Positions 36,835 through 46,452 of a stretch of 64,000 nucleotides of DNA are shown piece by piece. Below the pieces are notes generated by a model that saw nothing but the letters and a program-made list of their open reading frames with translations, did not search any database and had not been told where the DNA came from. Each line of letters starts with the position of its first letter. Within the stretch, counting starts at the first letter, position 1. Origin of the DNA: JANQPD01 sp963715655 (GTDB lineage: Bacteria > Bacteroidota > Bacteroidia > Flavobacteriales > Schleiferiaceae); the NCBI GenBank assembly GCA_963715655.1, contig OY970262.1, positions 3,472,001 through 3,536,000 on the forward strand, read 5' to 3'. Made by a program: the position numbers and the translations under genes.

Positions 36835-39117
36835 ATGCAAGAACAATATATAGTTGCCGATTCATGGAAATTAATTGAAGACAAATGGAACCCGGCTAAG
36901 CACCAAGGTTCAGAATCTTTATTTAGCCTCGGCAACGGACACATGGGCCAGCGCGCCAATTTTGAAGAACAATACAGCGGTAAACATTTACAAGGCAGCT
37001 ACATAGCCGGACTTTATTATCCTGATAAAACCCGTGTGGGTTGGTGGAAAAACGGCTATCCGGAATACTTTGCCAAAGTGCTAAACTCTGTAAATTGGAT
37101 TGGCATCAACATTTTAGTAGAAGGGGAAATATTGGATTTAGCCAAAGTAGAGGTAAGCGATTTTAAACGTACCCTAAACATGAAGGAAGGTACTTTGAGC
37201 CGCAGCTTTGTAGCGCACTTTAGCGCTGATAAAAAGCTAAAGGTAGAAACCCTACGTTTTTTAAGCATGAAGCGTAAAGAAATTGGCGCCATTCGCTACA
37301 GCGTAACACCTTTAAATTTTAGTGGTGCCGTTAGTTTTAGTCCATACTTAGATTTTGACGTAATAAACCACGACAGCAATTATGACGAGAAATTTTGGGC
37401 AGGTTTAAGTGTACACGTTGGTTCTCAAAAAGCCTTGCTAGTAGCTAAAACTAAAAAATTAAATTTTCACGCAGCGGCAAGTATGCGTTACGAATTTTTT
37501 GAAGGAAACAAGCACATTACCCTTTATCCGGAAACGGAAAAAAGAGAAAAATACGCCCAAAATACGTTTGTAGAAACCTTAGAAGAAGGCAAAACGTACC
37601 ACTTGTTTAAGTACGCAGCGGTGGTTTCTTCGTTAAACCATCCAAAAGATAAACTGGGGGCGGTGGCCGATGGATTGGCTAGCGATGCCATGAACGATGG
37701 GTTTGACACATTATTAAATGAACAAATTTCAGATTGGGCAACTCGTTGGGAAAAAAGTGATATTAGTATTGAAGGCGATATTGCTGCCCAACAGGGTATT
37801 CGGTTTAATATTTTTCAGCTTACGCAAACCTACACGGGTGAAGATGCGCGCCTAAATATTGGCCCTAAAGGTTTTACTGGAGAAAAATACGGGGGCTCCA
37901 CTTATTGGGATACCGAAGCCTACTGCCTGCCTTTTTATATGGCAAGTGCCGGACAAGAAGTGGCTAAAAACTTATTGGTATATCGCTACAATCACTTGCC
38001 AAAAGCGATAGAAAACGCTGAAAAATTAGGCTTTAAAAATGGTGCTGCCCTCTACCCAATGGTTACAATGAATGGCGAGGAATGTCATAACGAGTGGGAA
38101 ATCACTTTTGAAGAAATCCACCGAAATGGCGCCATTGCTTTCGCTATTTACAACTACATCCGCTACTTTGGTGATGCAGCTTATTTAGAAACACACGGCC
38201 TGGAAGTGCTCATTGGAATTGCGCGTTTTTGGGCGCAACGTGTAAATTGGAGCGAAGCACGCAACAAGTATGTAATGCTGGGCGTAACGGGACCTAATGA
38301 ATATGAAAACAACGTAAACAACAATTGGTACACTAGCTACATTGCCCGCTGGTGCTTGCAATACACCGCTGAATGCATTTCAACGGTAGCGGAAAATAAT
38401 GCTGATCGATTAACCCAAATTTTAGCTAAAACCAATTTTGACCGCAGTGCAGAATTGGAAAAATGGCAGCATATTACTAACAACATGCATTTGCCTGAAG
38501 ATGCTGATTTAGGTATTAAACTGCAACAAGACAATTACTTAGATAAGGAGCAATTAACCGCAGCTGACCTTGACCCAAAAGAACGTCCTATAAACCAACA
38601 TTGGAGTTGGGATAGAATTTTACGCTCTTGTTTTATTAAGCAAGCCGATGTTTTACAAGGCCTGTATCTCTTTGAAGATCATTTTGATGCAGCGACCATC
38701 CGGAAGAACTTTGATTTTTATGAGCCACGCACCCTACATGAAAGCTCGCTTTCTCCTTGTGTTCACGTGGTTACAGCTGCGTACTTAGATAAAATGGAAA
38801 AAGCCTACGAATTGTATTTACGTACTAGCCGTTTAGATTTAGATGACTACAATAATGAAGTACACGAAGGCTTGCATATTACCAGTATGGCCGGCACTTG
38901 GCTAAGTGTGGTGGAAGGTTTTGGTGGGATGCGCGTTAAAAATGGCGCCTTACATTTTAATCCTAAACTCCCGAAAGGTTGGAACACATTGAGTTTTAAA
39001 ATAGCCTTTGGCGGTACTACGTTACTGTGCTCTTTCGGGAAAGAAAACCGGATTAAAAATTTAGGAGAAAAACAGGTAGATGTATTTGTGTCAGGAGAAA
39101 AAACCAACTTACATTAA
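36835..39117 (+). CDS. Glycoside hydrolase family 65 phosphorylase, probably maltose phosphorylase
   Basis: 760 residues, typical of GH65. The N-terminal beta-sandwich domain includes SLGNGHMGQRANFEE, and an alpha/alpha barrel follows. The motif LGVTGPNEYENNVNNNWYTS places the catalytic general acid at Glu489 (equivalent to Glu487 of the L. brevis enzyme), and HESSLSPCVHVV supplies the phosphate-binding loop. No signal peptide is present, so the protein is cytosolic. It would cleave maltose with phosphate into glucose and beta-glucose 1-phosphate; the pgmB neighbour strongly supports that product. Trehalose or kojibiose phosphorylase activity is possible but does not fit the locus. Confidence 0.92.
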   Translation: MQEQYIVADSWKLIEDKWNPAKHQGSESLFSLGNGHMGQRANFEEQYSGKHLQGSYIAGLYYPDKTRVGWWKNGYPEYFAKVLNSVNWIGINILVEGEILDLAKVEVSDFKRTLNMKEGTLSRSFVAHFSADKKLKVETLRFLSMKRKEIGAIRYSVTPLNFSGAVSFSPYLDFDVINHDSNYDEKFWAGLSVHVGSQKALLVAKTKKLNFHAAASMRYEFFEGNKHITLYPETEKREKYAQNTFVETLEEGKTYHLFKYAAVVSSLNHPKDKLGAVADGLASDAMNDGFDTLLNEQISDWATRWEKSDISIEGDIAAQQGIRFNIFQLTQTYTGEDARLNIGPKGFTGEKYGGSTYWDTEAYCLPFYMASAGQEVAKNLLVYRYNHLPKAIENAEKLGFKNGAALYPMVTMNGEECHNEWEITFEEIHRNGAIAFAIYNYIRYFGDAAYLETHGLEVLIGIARFWAQRVNWSEARNKYVMLGVTGPNEYENNVNNNWYTSYIARWCLQYTAECISTVAENNADRLTQILAKTNFDRSAELEKWQHITNNMHLPEDADLGIKLQQDNYLDKEQLTAADLDPKERPINQHWSWDRILRSCFIKQADVLQGLYLFEDHFDAATIRKNFDFYEPRTLHESSLSPCVHVVTAAYLDKMEKAYELYLRTSRLDLDDYNNEVHEGLHITSMAGTWLSVVEGFGGMRVKNGALHFNPKLPKGWNTLSFKIAFGGTTLLCSFGKENRIKNLGEKQVDVFVSGEKTNLH

Positions 39118-39127
39118 GCTTTACAGC

Positions 39128-41614
39128 ATGAATTTGAAATACCTATTCAGTTTGCTTTTAAGTTTATACTTGCTTGCCACCCAAGCACAAACCGCTTTAC
39201 ACGGTTTATTTACGCCTGTGCAATTGCAGCCAAAAGAAACAACTATTTATCTACGCGATTATTTGGTTGATGAAAAGGCGCTTTCCATAAAGCTACCAAG
39301 TGGTTTGTATCAAACAAACAAAGGTGTGGATACGCTTGTGCTAGGCGGGAAAATGAAGCAAAAAATGGAGGTGTTAACCATTAATACCAAGACCACCGAA
39401 TACCATTTGGTGCTGATAAACCCAAGTGCCCGCCAGGTAAACATTACCGTTTCCGCACAGCAACTTTTTGGTAAAGAAGTGCGCATTATTGGTGCTTTTA
39501 ATAATTGGAATAGAGGGAGCGAAGTGCTTGACCCCGGCAAGGGCGTATATAGCGCTAGTTACACCTTAGAACCCGGCCGGTATGAATACAAATTTTATGT
39601 AGATGGTATGGAAATGCTTGACCCAAGTAATCCCGAAAAGGTGACAAACGGCATGGGTGGCTATAATAATATTTTAACGGTAAAGCCAGAAAGTGATGTA
39701 GAGGCTGGCCCCTACCAACTCATGAACGCTACTGACACACTTTTTGACCCTGATGATTCATCCGTCATTTTAGGCATTAATAAAAGACTTCAACTAACGA
39801 CACTACCTATAAAAAAAGGCAACGTCCTTGGTTTAGATACGCTTCGCGACCCAGATGCTCCAAATAGTATCTTAGCTATTGATACTATTTATGAGCAACG
39901 AAAAGCTCCAATTTTAAACGGGTACATCGTACTTTGGAACAACCAACAAATCATGCTTCCCTGCACCAGAAGTATGTTTCCTACCTGCAATATTCTGATT
40001 CCCGAAGCAGCAAAAAAAGTAAAACGTTCCTACCTTCGTGTTTTTTCCTTTGCGGGAAGCGATAAAGGGCGCGATCAACTTATTCCACTAGAATACGGTG
40101 AACCGGTGACGAATATTAATCAGTTGGAGCGCAGTGATTGGCATCAAGCACGCATGTATTTTTTGATGGTCGATCGCTTTTTTAATGGTAATAAGGCTAA
40201 TGATTTACCAACACCCGATACTTCCATAAAACCGATTGCCAATTATATGGGTGGTGATTTGGACGGTGTGAACAACAAAATACAAGCTGGTTTTTTTAAA
40301 GATTTAGGCACCAACACTATTTGGCTTTCGCCCATTACACAGAATCCTTATGATGCTTGGGGCCTATGGAATAAAGGAAAAGTACATAGCACGTTTAGCG
40401 GCTACCACGGTTATTGGCCCATTAGCAACAAACAGATTGATACACGTTTTGGCAATCCGGCCACGGTAAAAACTTTGCTTAAGGATGCGCACCAACAAAA
40501 TCAAAATGTGGTGCTTGATTATGTGGCAAATCATGTACATATTAACCATCCTGTTTATCAAGAACATAAAGATTGGGCTACTAATTTATACCTCCCCGAT
40601 GGTACAAAAAATACAGAAAAATGGGACGAACACCGCCTTACTACTTGGTTTGATGATCACCTAGCTACCTTAGATTTAAGACGCTACGAAGTAACAGACC
40701 CTATGGCGGATAGTGCTTTGTATTGGGTTACTCAATATGATTTTGATGGCTTTCGCCACGATGCCACCAAGCATATTGACGAGTTATACTGGCGTACCCT
40801 TACCTATCGTGTAAAGCGAAACACCAACAAACCTATTTACCAAATTGGGGAAACGTATGGTAGTCCGCAATTGATAAATAGCTATTTAAGTACCGGAATG
40901 CTAGATGCACAATTTGATTTCAATTTATATGATGCGGCTGTAAATGCTTTTGCTTCGGATAGTGGTGATGTGCAGAATTTGATAGACAAAACACGTCAAG
41001 CTCTAGCAGTGTATGGCTATCACCATTTAATGGGAAATATTACCGGAAACCAAGATAGAACAAGGTTTATAACGCTGGCCAACGGAGATGTAAAACCAAC
41101 GGATGATGCAAAACTAGTTGGTTGGGATACGGAAATTGGCAAGCCATCTGCGGAAGCATATAAGCGATTGGCTTTGATACACGCTTTTAACAATGCCATA
41201 CCCGGCATACCCTGTATTTACTATGGTGATGAATACGGAATGCCAGGGGCCGGAGACCCGGATAACCGCAGGATGATGCAGTTTGATGGTTACGATACCG
41301 ATGAGAAAGCCTTACTTACTAATGTGAAAAAACTAAATACCTTGCGCAGTGAAAATTTAGCATTGTTGTATGGAAGCACCGAAATTCAGTTGTTAAACAA
41401 TGGATTACTGGAAATTATTAGAACCTATTTAAGTGAAGATGTACGCATATATATTAATCCTACACAGAAAAAATTAATGGCGCCTGCACAACCCAAAGGC
41501 ACATCCTTTACGCCCGTGTTTCACAAAGTATATAAGGCTAAGGACGGTAAAAGTAAAAGCGGGTTTGTAGTACCTGCTATGGGTTTTGAGTATGTGGTGA
41601 AAAAAAATAACTAA
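39128..41614 (+). CDS. GH13 alpha-glucanase/cyclomaltodextrinase-like with early-set/CBM48 domain
   Basis: I start at the ATG at 39128, which gives a signal peptide (YLFSLLLSLYLLATQAQ); an earlier frame start overlaps the GH65 gene. The 828-residue protein has an N-terminal beta domain, a CBM48-like module (VRIIGAFNNWNRGSEVLDP), another beta domain and a GH13 barrel from ARMYFLMVDRFFNG. The triad is intact: Asp545 (GFRHDATKH), Glu575 (QIGETYGS) and Asp643 (GNQDRTRF). No T9SS domain or lipobox is seen, so it is likely periplasmic and trims imported maltodextrins. It is the last gene of the site-C operon. Confidence 0.9.
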   Translation: MNLKYLFSLLLSLYLLATQAQTALHGLFTPVQLQPKETTIYLRDYLVDEKALSIKLPSGLYQTNKGVDTLVLGGKMKQKMEVLTINTKTTEYHLVLINPSARQVNITVSAQQLFGKEVRIIGAFNNWNRGSEVLDPGKGVYSASYTLEPGRYEYKFYVDGMEMLDPSNPEKVTNGMGGYNNILTVKPESDVEAGPYQLMNATDTLFDPDDSSVILGINKRLQLTTLPIKKGNVLGLDTLRDPDAPNSILAIDTIYEQRKAPILNGYIVLWNNQQIMLPCTRSMFPTCNILIPEAAKKVKRSYLRVFSFAGSDKGRDQLIPLEYGEPVTNINQLERSDWHQARMYFLMVDRFFNGNKANDLPTPDTSIKPIANYMGGDLDGVNNKIQAGFFKDLGTNTIWLSPITQNPYDAWGLWNKGKVHSTFSGYHGYWPISNKQIDTRFGNPATVKTLLKDAHQQNQNVVLDYVANHVHINHPVYQEHKDWATNLYLPDGTKNTEKWDEHRLTTWFDDHLATLDLRRYEVTDPMADSALYWVTQYDFDGFRHDATKHIDELYWRTLTYRVKRNTNKPIYQIGETYGSPQLINSYLSTGMLDAQFDFNLYDAAVNAFASDSGDVQNLIDKTRQALAVYGYHHLMGNITGNQDRTRFITLANGDVKPTDDAKLVGWDTEIGKPSAEAYKRLALIHAFNNAIPGIPCIYYGDEYGMPGAGDPDNRRMMQFDGYDTDEKALLTNVKKLNTLRSENLALLYGSTEIQLLNNGLLEIIRTYLSEDVRIYINPTQKKLMAPAQPKGTSFTPVFHKVYKAKDGKSKSGFVVPAMGFEYVVKKNN

Positions 41615-41954
41615 GGTTGAGATACAACGCATGAAGTAATTACGTAGTAATACTTCGGCTTAATTTTTCTAAGGCTAGAAAAACAAGTAATACGCAGCCT
41701 CGAGAAGTCCAGAAGCGATACGCTGTGAGCGGCTTGGGCTTTGAAGGCGAAGTATTAAGTAGTTTTTCAGTCTAAATAATTCAGCCTTGACCTTTTCTTT
41801 CGTTTTGGGTCAAGCCAAAATGAAAATAACTAGTGTGATTATAACAGCCGTTGGTGGCTTAGGTATTTGGAAAAGAAGCCCACTTAATCCTCTAAACGGT
41901 AACTAGAGCAAGTATTAAACAGACCCGAATTTGAACTTAACAATATCAAACAAA
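41615..41954. other. Structured intergenic stretch without a supported gene
   Basis: Two inverted arms, TAATACTTCGGC (near 41648) and GGCGAAGTATTA (near 41748), can pair with one mismatch around about 85 bases. Further on, TTGACC and GGTCAA form a small hairpin around a T-rich loop (near 41790-41815). The only short frame (41820-41906, 28 codons) lacks support. This looks like dispersed intergenic repeat material. Confidence 0.45.
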
Positions 41955-43334
41955 ATGAAAACAAAAATCACCGTGCTAAGCGCACTATTAGGCGTAGCAC
42001 TTATAAGTTGCAGCTCTGCACCAAAAGAAGAAATAAATGAAGCAATAGAAAATAATTTACCTTCTGTAACGCACGTAGATTGGGCTAAAGACGCTTCCAT
42101 TTATGAAGTAAACATCAGGCAATACACGCCAGAAGGCACCATCAATGCTTTTCGCGAAAAGCTACCGAAATTAAAGGATTTAGGAGTGAAAATATTGTGG
42201 CTTATGCCCGTACAGCCCATTGGTGAATTAAACCGTAAAGGAGGCTTGGGCAGCTATTATTCCATTAGAGATTATACTGCTGTAAATCCTGAGTTTGGCA
42301 CCCTTGAAGATTTTAAAATGCTGGTACAAGAAGCGCATGATATGGGTTTTAAAGTGATACTGGATTGGGTAGCCAATCATACCGCTTGGGATGCCGTATG
42401 GATGGAAGAACATAAAGATTGGTACACCCAAAATGATTCCGGAAAAGTAGTTTCACCGGTAGATGATTGGAGTGATGTAGCCGATTTAAACTATGATAAT
42501 GCAGCTATGCGTACCGCCATGCTTAACGCCCTTAAATTTTGGATTACCGAAACAGATATTGATGGTTACCGCTGTGACGTTGCCATGATGGTGCCAATGG
42601 ATTTTTGGAACCGTACTCGTGTAGCTTTAGATTCCATAAAACCTGTGTTTATGCTTGCCGAAGCAGAAGGTCCTGAGTTTCATGAAAAGGCTTTTGACAT
42701 GACCTACGGTTGGGAATTACATCATATTATGAATCAAGTGGCCAAAGGTTTGGAATCGGTTAGTGTTTTTACAAAATATGCTGAAAAACAAGATTCTACC
42801 TACCCAAGCAATGCTTTGCGCATGTACTTTACCACCAACCACGATGAAAACAGTTGGAACGGCACCATTGAAGAGCGTATGGGTGTAAACGGCAAAAACT
42901 TTTTTGTACTTGCCGCTACGTTTCCCCAGGGAATGCCTTTGGTGTATAGCGGACAAGAAGCTGGTTTAAACAAGCGTCTTGCCTTTTTTGAAAAGGACAC
43001 CATTGCTTGGGAAAATGAAGCTTTACTACCTTTTTACAGCACCATTTTAAAACTCAAAAAAAACCATCCTGCTTTACAGAATGGTAAGGAAGAAGGAAGC
43101 TTTGCCGTGATTGCAGAAAATAATGCTGAACAACTATATGCTTTTGAAAGGACGAAAGATGGAAAGACACTTTTAGTAGCGTTGAACTTTAGTGGCAAGG
43201 CGGCTAGTTTTGATTACAAGCGAAAAGTAAGCAACCAAGGTTTTAAAAATGCTATGGCAGATGGTTACATTTTACCGCAAAAGGGAAAGCTGGATGTACC
43301 TGCAAATGGATGGTTGGTTTTGGAAGTGGAGTAA
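41955..43334 (+). CDS. GH13 alpha-amylase-family lipoprotein
   Basis: The start at 41955 gives a lipoprotein signal with Cys19 (GVALISCSSAPKEE). The 459-residue protein is a compact GH13 enzyme: SIYEVNIRQYTPEGT opens the barrel, Asp208 (GYRCDVAMM) is the nucleophile, Glu236 (MLAEAEGPE) the acid/base and Asp297 (TTNHDENSW) the third acid. A short C-terminal beta domain ends WLVLEVE. It would be anchored in a membrane facing the periplasm or the surface and act on maltodextrins. It has no operator of its own that I can see and may be read through from the preceding operon, although 340 bp separate them. Confidence 0.9.
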   Translation: MKTKITVLSALLGVALISCSSAPKEEINEAIENNLPSVTHVDWAKDASIYEVNIRQYTPEGTINAFREKLPKLKDLGVKILWLMPVQPIGELNRKGGLGSYYSIRDYTAVNPEFGTLEDFKMLVQEAHDMGFKVILDWVANHTAWDAVWMEEHKDWYTQNDSGKVVSPVDDWSDVADLNYDNAAMRTAMLNALKFWITETDIDGYRCDVAMMVPMDFWNRTRVALDSIKPVFMLAEAEGPEFHEKAFDMTYGWELHHIMNQVAKGLESVSVFTKYAEKQDSTYPSNALRMYFTTNHDENSWNGTIEERMGVNGKNFFVLAATFPQGMPLVYSGQEAGLNKRLAFFEKDTIAWENEALLPFYSTILKLKKNHPALQNGKEEGSFAVIAENNAEQLYAFERTKDGKTLLVALNFSGKAASFDYKRKVSNQGFKNAMADGYILPQKGKLDVPANGWLVLEVE

Positions 43335-43480
43335 TAGAATTATAATTTTGGTTGGCCTCGATATTTTAGGCGGTTGATTTATAGCACATTGCATTTTAAA
43401 AGCACTTCAAAGTTTTCAATTGGCCATTCTAAAATTCTTTCAAAATCACTGTAAGTGCAGCCCGTTAATCCATCTAAAAT

Positions 43481-43915
43481 CAATCTAATGAACGTCCATT
43501 TGACATAAAAAAACGGATGTCAAGTTGAGTGAAATTCTGAAAGAATTTTGTATCGAAACTGGCTTGTTTTGTGTGCCACGCCAAACGTTTTTAGGCGATC
43601 AACGTGGCGCTAATTAAAAATCACTCTAGGTATACCACGCCAAACCTTCTAACATCAATCTAATGAACGTCCATTTGACATAAAAAAAAACGGATGTCAA
43701 GTTGAGTGAAATTCTGAAAGAATTTTATATCCAAACTGGCTTGTTTTGTGCACAACGCCAAACCTTTTAAGGCGATCAACGTGGCGGTCATTAAAAATCA
43801 CCGTAGGTGTACCACGCCAATCCTTCTAACATCAATCTAATGAACGTCCATTCGATATAAAAAAACGGATGTCAAGTTGAGTGAAATTCTGAAAGAATTT
43901 TGTATCGAAACTGGC
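43481..43915. repeat. Tandem long repeat, two and a half copies of a unit of about 176 bp
   Basis: The unit starts CAATCTAATGAACGTCCATT and contains GTCAAGTTGAGTGAAATTC, TGAAAGAATTTTGTATCG and a hairpin-forming GCCACG...CGTGGC segment. Copies start at 43481, 43656 and 43833, with periods of 175 and 177 bp; the third stops after GAAACTGG. Small substitutions distinguish the copies. A fourth, partial copy lies at 46323-46385. No reading frame is conserved across the copies. Confidence 0.85.
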
Positions 43916-44035
43916 GTGGTGTGCATTGTAGCTTGGTTTTTTTCTCAGCCAAACTTAATCAATAGGCCACATTTACTTTCCAATACATTTATTCAAAAAG
44001 TATAGCTTGCAATCGCTTATAAAAAAATCTACTTT

Positions 44036-44407
44036 ATGAAAATAGCCCTTATAGCACACGATGGTAAAAAAGCCGAAATGGTTGGTTTTATGCGTGATTT
44101 TTTAGATGATTTACAGCGAAAAGATATAGACTTAGTAGCCACAGGAACCACCGGCATGCATGTAGCACAAGCAGGTTTACAAGTAGAAAAAGTATTGAGC
44201 GGTCCTTTGGGTGGAGATGCGCAAATAGCCACCATGGTGGCAGAAGGAAAAGTAAAAGCTGTTTTCTTTTTTCGCGATCCGCTAGATAAGCATCCGCATG
44301 AACCAGATATTTTAATGCTTATGCGTATTTGTGATGTGCACAACGTGCCGCTAGCTACTAATCCGGCAGCTGCAAAATTGATGTTTGAGAGTTTGTTGAA
44401 AGGGTAA
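44036..44407 (+). CDS. mgsA: Methylglyoxal synthase
   Basis: 123 residues with the full family signature: IALIAHDGKKAEMVGF at the start, the phosphate-binding loop ATGTTGMHV, GPLGGDAQIATMV carrying the catalytic Asp61, and FFFRDPLDKHPHEPDI. It converts dihydroxyacetone phosphate to methylglyoxal and phosphate. This is a bypass that relieves sugar-phosphate build-up when glycolytic flux exceeds phosphate supply, which fits a locus that pours maltose-derived phosphosugars into glycolysis. It lies upstream of the MFS gene, with operator site D just after its stop codon. Confidence 0.95.
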   Translation: MKIALIAHDGKKAEMVGFMRDFLDDLQRKDIDLVATGTTGMHVAQAGLQVEKVLSGPLGGDAQIATMVAEGKVKAVFFFRDPLDKHPHEPDILMLMRICDVHNVPLATNPAAAKLMFESLLKG

Positions 44408-44424
44408 GTGTAAACTTTACACTT
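44406..44424 (+). promoter_or_regulatory. Operator site D in front of the sugar MFS transporter
   Basis: AAGTGTA-AACTT-TACACTT has two perfect 7-bp arms. It begins at the end of the mgsA stop codon and ends 41 bases before the ATG of the transporter. Together with site A it is one of two exact matches to the consensus. Confidence 0.8.
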
Positions 44425-44465
44425 TTATTTTTTACATTGCTCCCTCTTTCAATACGTTTCACAAC

Positions 44466-46217
44466 ATGAGCACCACCAAACCCAAACTCAGTTTTTGGCA
44501 AATCTGGAACATGAGCTTCGGCTTTTTAGGCATTCAATTTGGCTTTGCCTTGCAAAATGCTAACACCAGCCGCATTTTTGAAACCTTAGGTGGCGACACA
44601 AAAAATTTAGCCTTTTATTGGTTGGCAGCGCCTGTTACCGGCCTGTTGGTGCAACCATTAATCGGTTACTATTCTGATAGAACCTGGCACGCCAAATGGG
44701 GCCGCAGACGTCCGTTTTTTGCCGTTGGCGCTATTCTCGCCTCCCTTGCGCTTATTATTATGCCTAATTCTCCTACCCTTTGGATTGCCATTGGAATGCT
44801 TTGGATTATGGATGGATCTATCAATATTTCTATGGAACCTTTTCGTGCTTTTGTAGGCGATATGCTCCCTGAAAGTCAGCGTACGAAAGGTTTTGCTATG
44901 CAGAGTTTCTTTATTGGTTCTGGTGCCGTTATCGCTTCAGTATTGCCTTGGGTATTTACCAATTGGATAGGTTTAAGCAACACCACGGAAGATGGCACAG
45001 GCATACCGGACAGTGTTAAATGGAGTTTTTATGTAGGTGCCGCTGCGTTTTTAACGGCTGTTATGTGGACGGTTTTTACCACCAAAGAATATCCGCCAAC
45101 GGAAGAACATTTGAAAAGTCAATCGCACTCTGGGCCGCTTAATATTCGATTTACCCCTGCTCATTATCTGATTATTGGCTTACTACTAGTTGCCATTGGT
45201 GGCGGTTTAGCACTTTGGTTTTACACCAGTAATTTAGATCCACAACTTTATGTATTGTGCGGTATTTTTGGGTTGTTTGGCTTTAGCTACCTCTTTGCGG
45301 CCACCTTTATGTACCGTGATAAATACCGCAACGGCTTTGTGCAAATTGTACGCGATTTTCAAAATATGCCCAAAACCATGGTGCAGTTGGCTTATGTTCA
45401 GTTCTTTAGTTGGTTTGCCCTTTTTGCCATGTGGATTTACTCTACCTCCGCCATCACTAGTCATATTTATGATATGAAACTTGGTGAAGCTGATTTTGCT
45501 AACCTACAAGAAATAGTGAATGAAACGGACAAAAACACACTGACTGAAAAAGAACAAGTTGCTTTTACCGATATTCAAACAGACCTTAATACCTTTAAAG
45601 GCAAATTTGTAAACGGTAACGGTTTGGCGGTGGTAAATGTAAATTTTGCTAAATTTTTCTTGAAAAAAGAACGGATTAATAATTTACCACCTCCGCTTAA
45701 AGCGGATTTACAACGCGTGGAAAAAGAATACAATGATGGTGCAGATTGGGTGGGAATTCTTTTTGCCGGCTACAATGGTGTAGCTGCCTTAGCTGCTTTT
45801 TTACTAACGTTTGTAGCCAAAGTAGCGGGTAGAAAAGTAACCCATTTACTAGCTCTTACCTTGGGTGGTGTTGGCTTAATCTCTTTCTACTTTATTGAAA
45901 ACTCTACCTATTTAATTATTTCTATGGTTGGAGTAGGCATTGCTTGGGCTAGCATTCTTTCCATTCCTTACGCCTTGCTTTCTAGCAGCATACCGCAAGA
46001 AAAAATGGGCTACTATATGGGTATTTTCAACTTCTTTATTGTGATACCGCAAATTGTAGCCGCCAGTATTTTAGGCTTTATACTTAGTCAATTTTTTGAA
46101 GGAGAAGCTATTTATGCTTTGCTTATTGGTGGTGGCAGCATGATTTTAGCTGGATTACTTTGCCTTATGGTAAATGACAAAGCAGAACTAGAAGTCGCAG
46201 ACCCCAATCAGGCCTAA
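44466..46217 (+). CDS. MFS sugar transporter, MalT/GPH-like (maltose uptake candidate)
   Basis: 583 residues with 12 predicted helices. NMSFGFLGIQFGFALQNANTS opens helix 1, and SDRTWHAKWGRRRPFF is the cytoplasmic loop 2-3 signature of sugar:cation symporters. PYALLSSSIP in the C-terminal half is the matching repeat. A hydrophilic insertion of about 85 residues (from about 337 to 425, rich in Glu, Asp, Lys and Asn) interrupts the central region before the second helix bundle. Relatives serve as inner-membrane maltose or maltodextrin carriers in Bacteroidetes. Operator site D and the cytosolic phosphorylase support maltose as the cargo. Confidence 0.88.
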   Translation: MSTTKPKLSFWQIWNMSFGFLGIQFGFALQNANTSRIFETLGGDTKNLAFYWLAAPVTGLLVQPLIGYYSDRTWHAKWGRRRPFFAVGAILASLALIIMPNSPTLWIAIGMLWIMDGSINISMEPFRAFVGDMLPESQRTKGFAMQSFFIGSGAVIASVLPWVFTNWIGLSNTTEDGTGIPDSVKWSFYVGAAAFLTAVMWTVFTTKEYPPTEEHLKSQSHSGPLNIRFTPAHYLIIGLLLVAIGGGLALWFYTSNLDPQLYVLCGIFGLFGFSYLFAATFMYRDKYRNGFVQIVRDFQNMPKTMVQLAYVQFFSWFALFAMWIYSTSAITSHIYDMKLGEADFANLQEIVNETDKNTLTEKEQVAFTDIQTDLNTFKGKFVNGNGLAVVNVNFAKFFLKKERINNLPPPLKADLQRVEKEYNDGADWVGILFAGYNGVAALAAFLLTFVAKVAGRKVTHLLALTLGGVGLISFYFIENSTYLIISMVGVGIAWASILSIPYALLSSSIPQEKMGYYMGIFNFFIVIPQIVAASILGFILSQFFEGEAIYALLIGGGSMILAGLLCLMVNDKAELEVADPNQA

Positions 46218-46322
46218 TACTTTTACTTACCACCCTGAAAAGAATTGTCTTAAAAATGCACCCTTATATTCTATGCGAAGGATGTAAGGATTATAACAAT
46301 GCAAGTCAATGTTTAAAGGTAA

Positions 46323-46385
46323 GTTCCATATAAAAAACGAATGTCAGGTTGAGTGAAATTCTGTAAGAATTTTGTATCGAAAACT
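46323..46385. repeat. Isolated partial copy of the 43.5 kb repeat core
   Basis: CGAATGTCAGGTTGAGTGA, AATTCTGTAAGAATTTTG and TATCGAAAAC reproduce the 3' core of the tandem repeat at 43481-43915 with a few changes. AAATTC/GAATTT can form a short stem. The copy sits in the space between the convergent transporter and GH13 genes. Confidence 0.7.
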
Positions 46386-46452
46386 ACTATTACATAAATC
46401 AAAATTGCATTTAAAACTAACTTAATATTTTAGTTTTTAACTGTTTCCACAT

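Noticed and set aside
41820..41906. 28-codon frame before the GH13 lipoprotein gene
   Set aside because: No family resemblance, and it lies in repeat-like intergenic DNA.
43481..43915. CRISPR-like reading of the repeated DNA
   Set aside because: The units are about 176 bp and nearly identical throughout; there are no short repeats with unique spacers and no cas genes.
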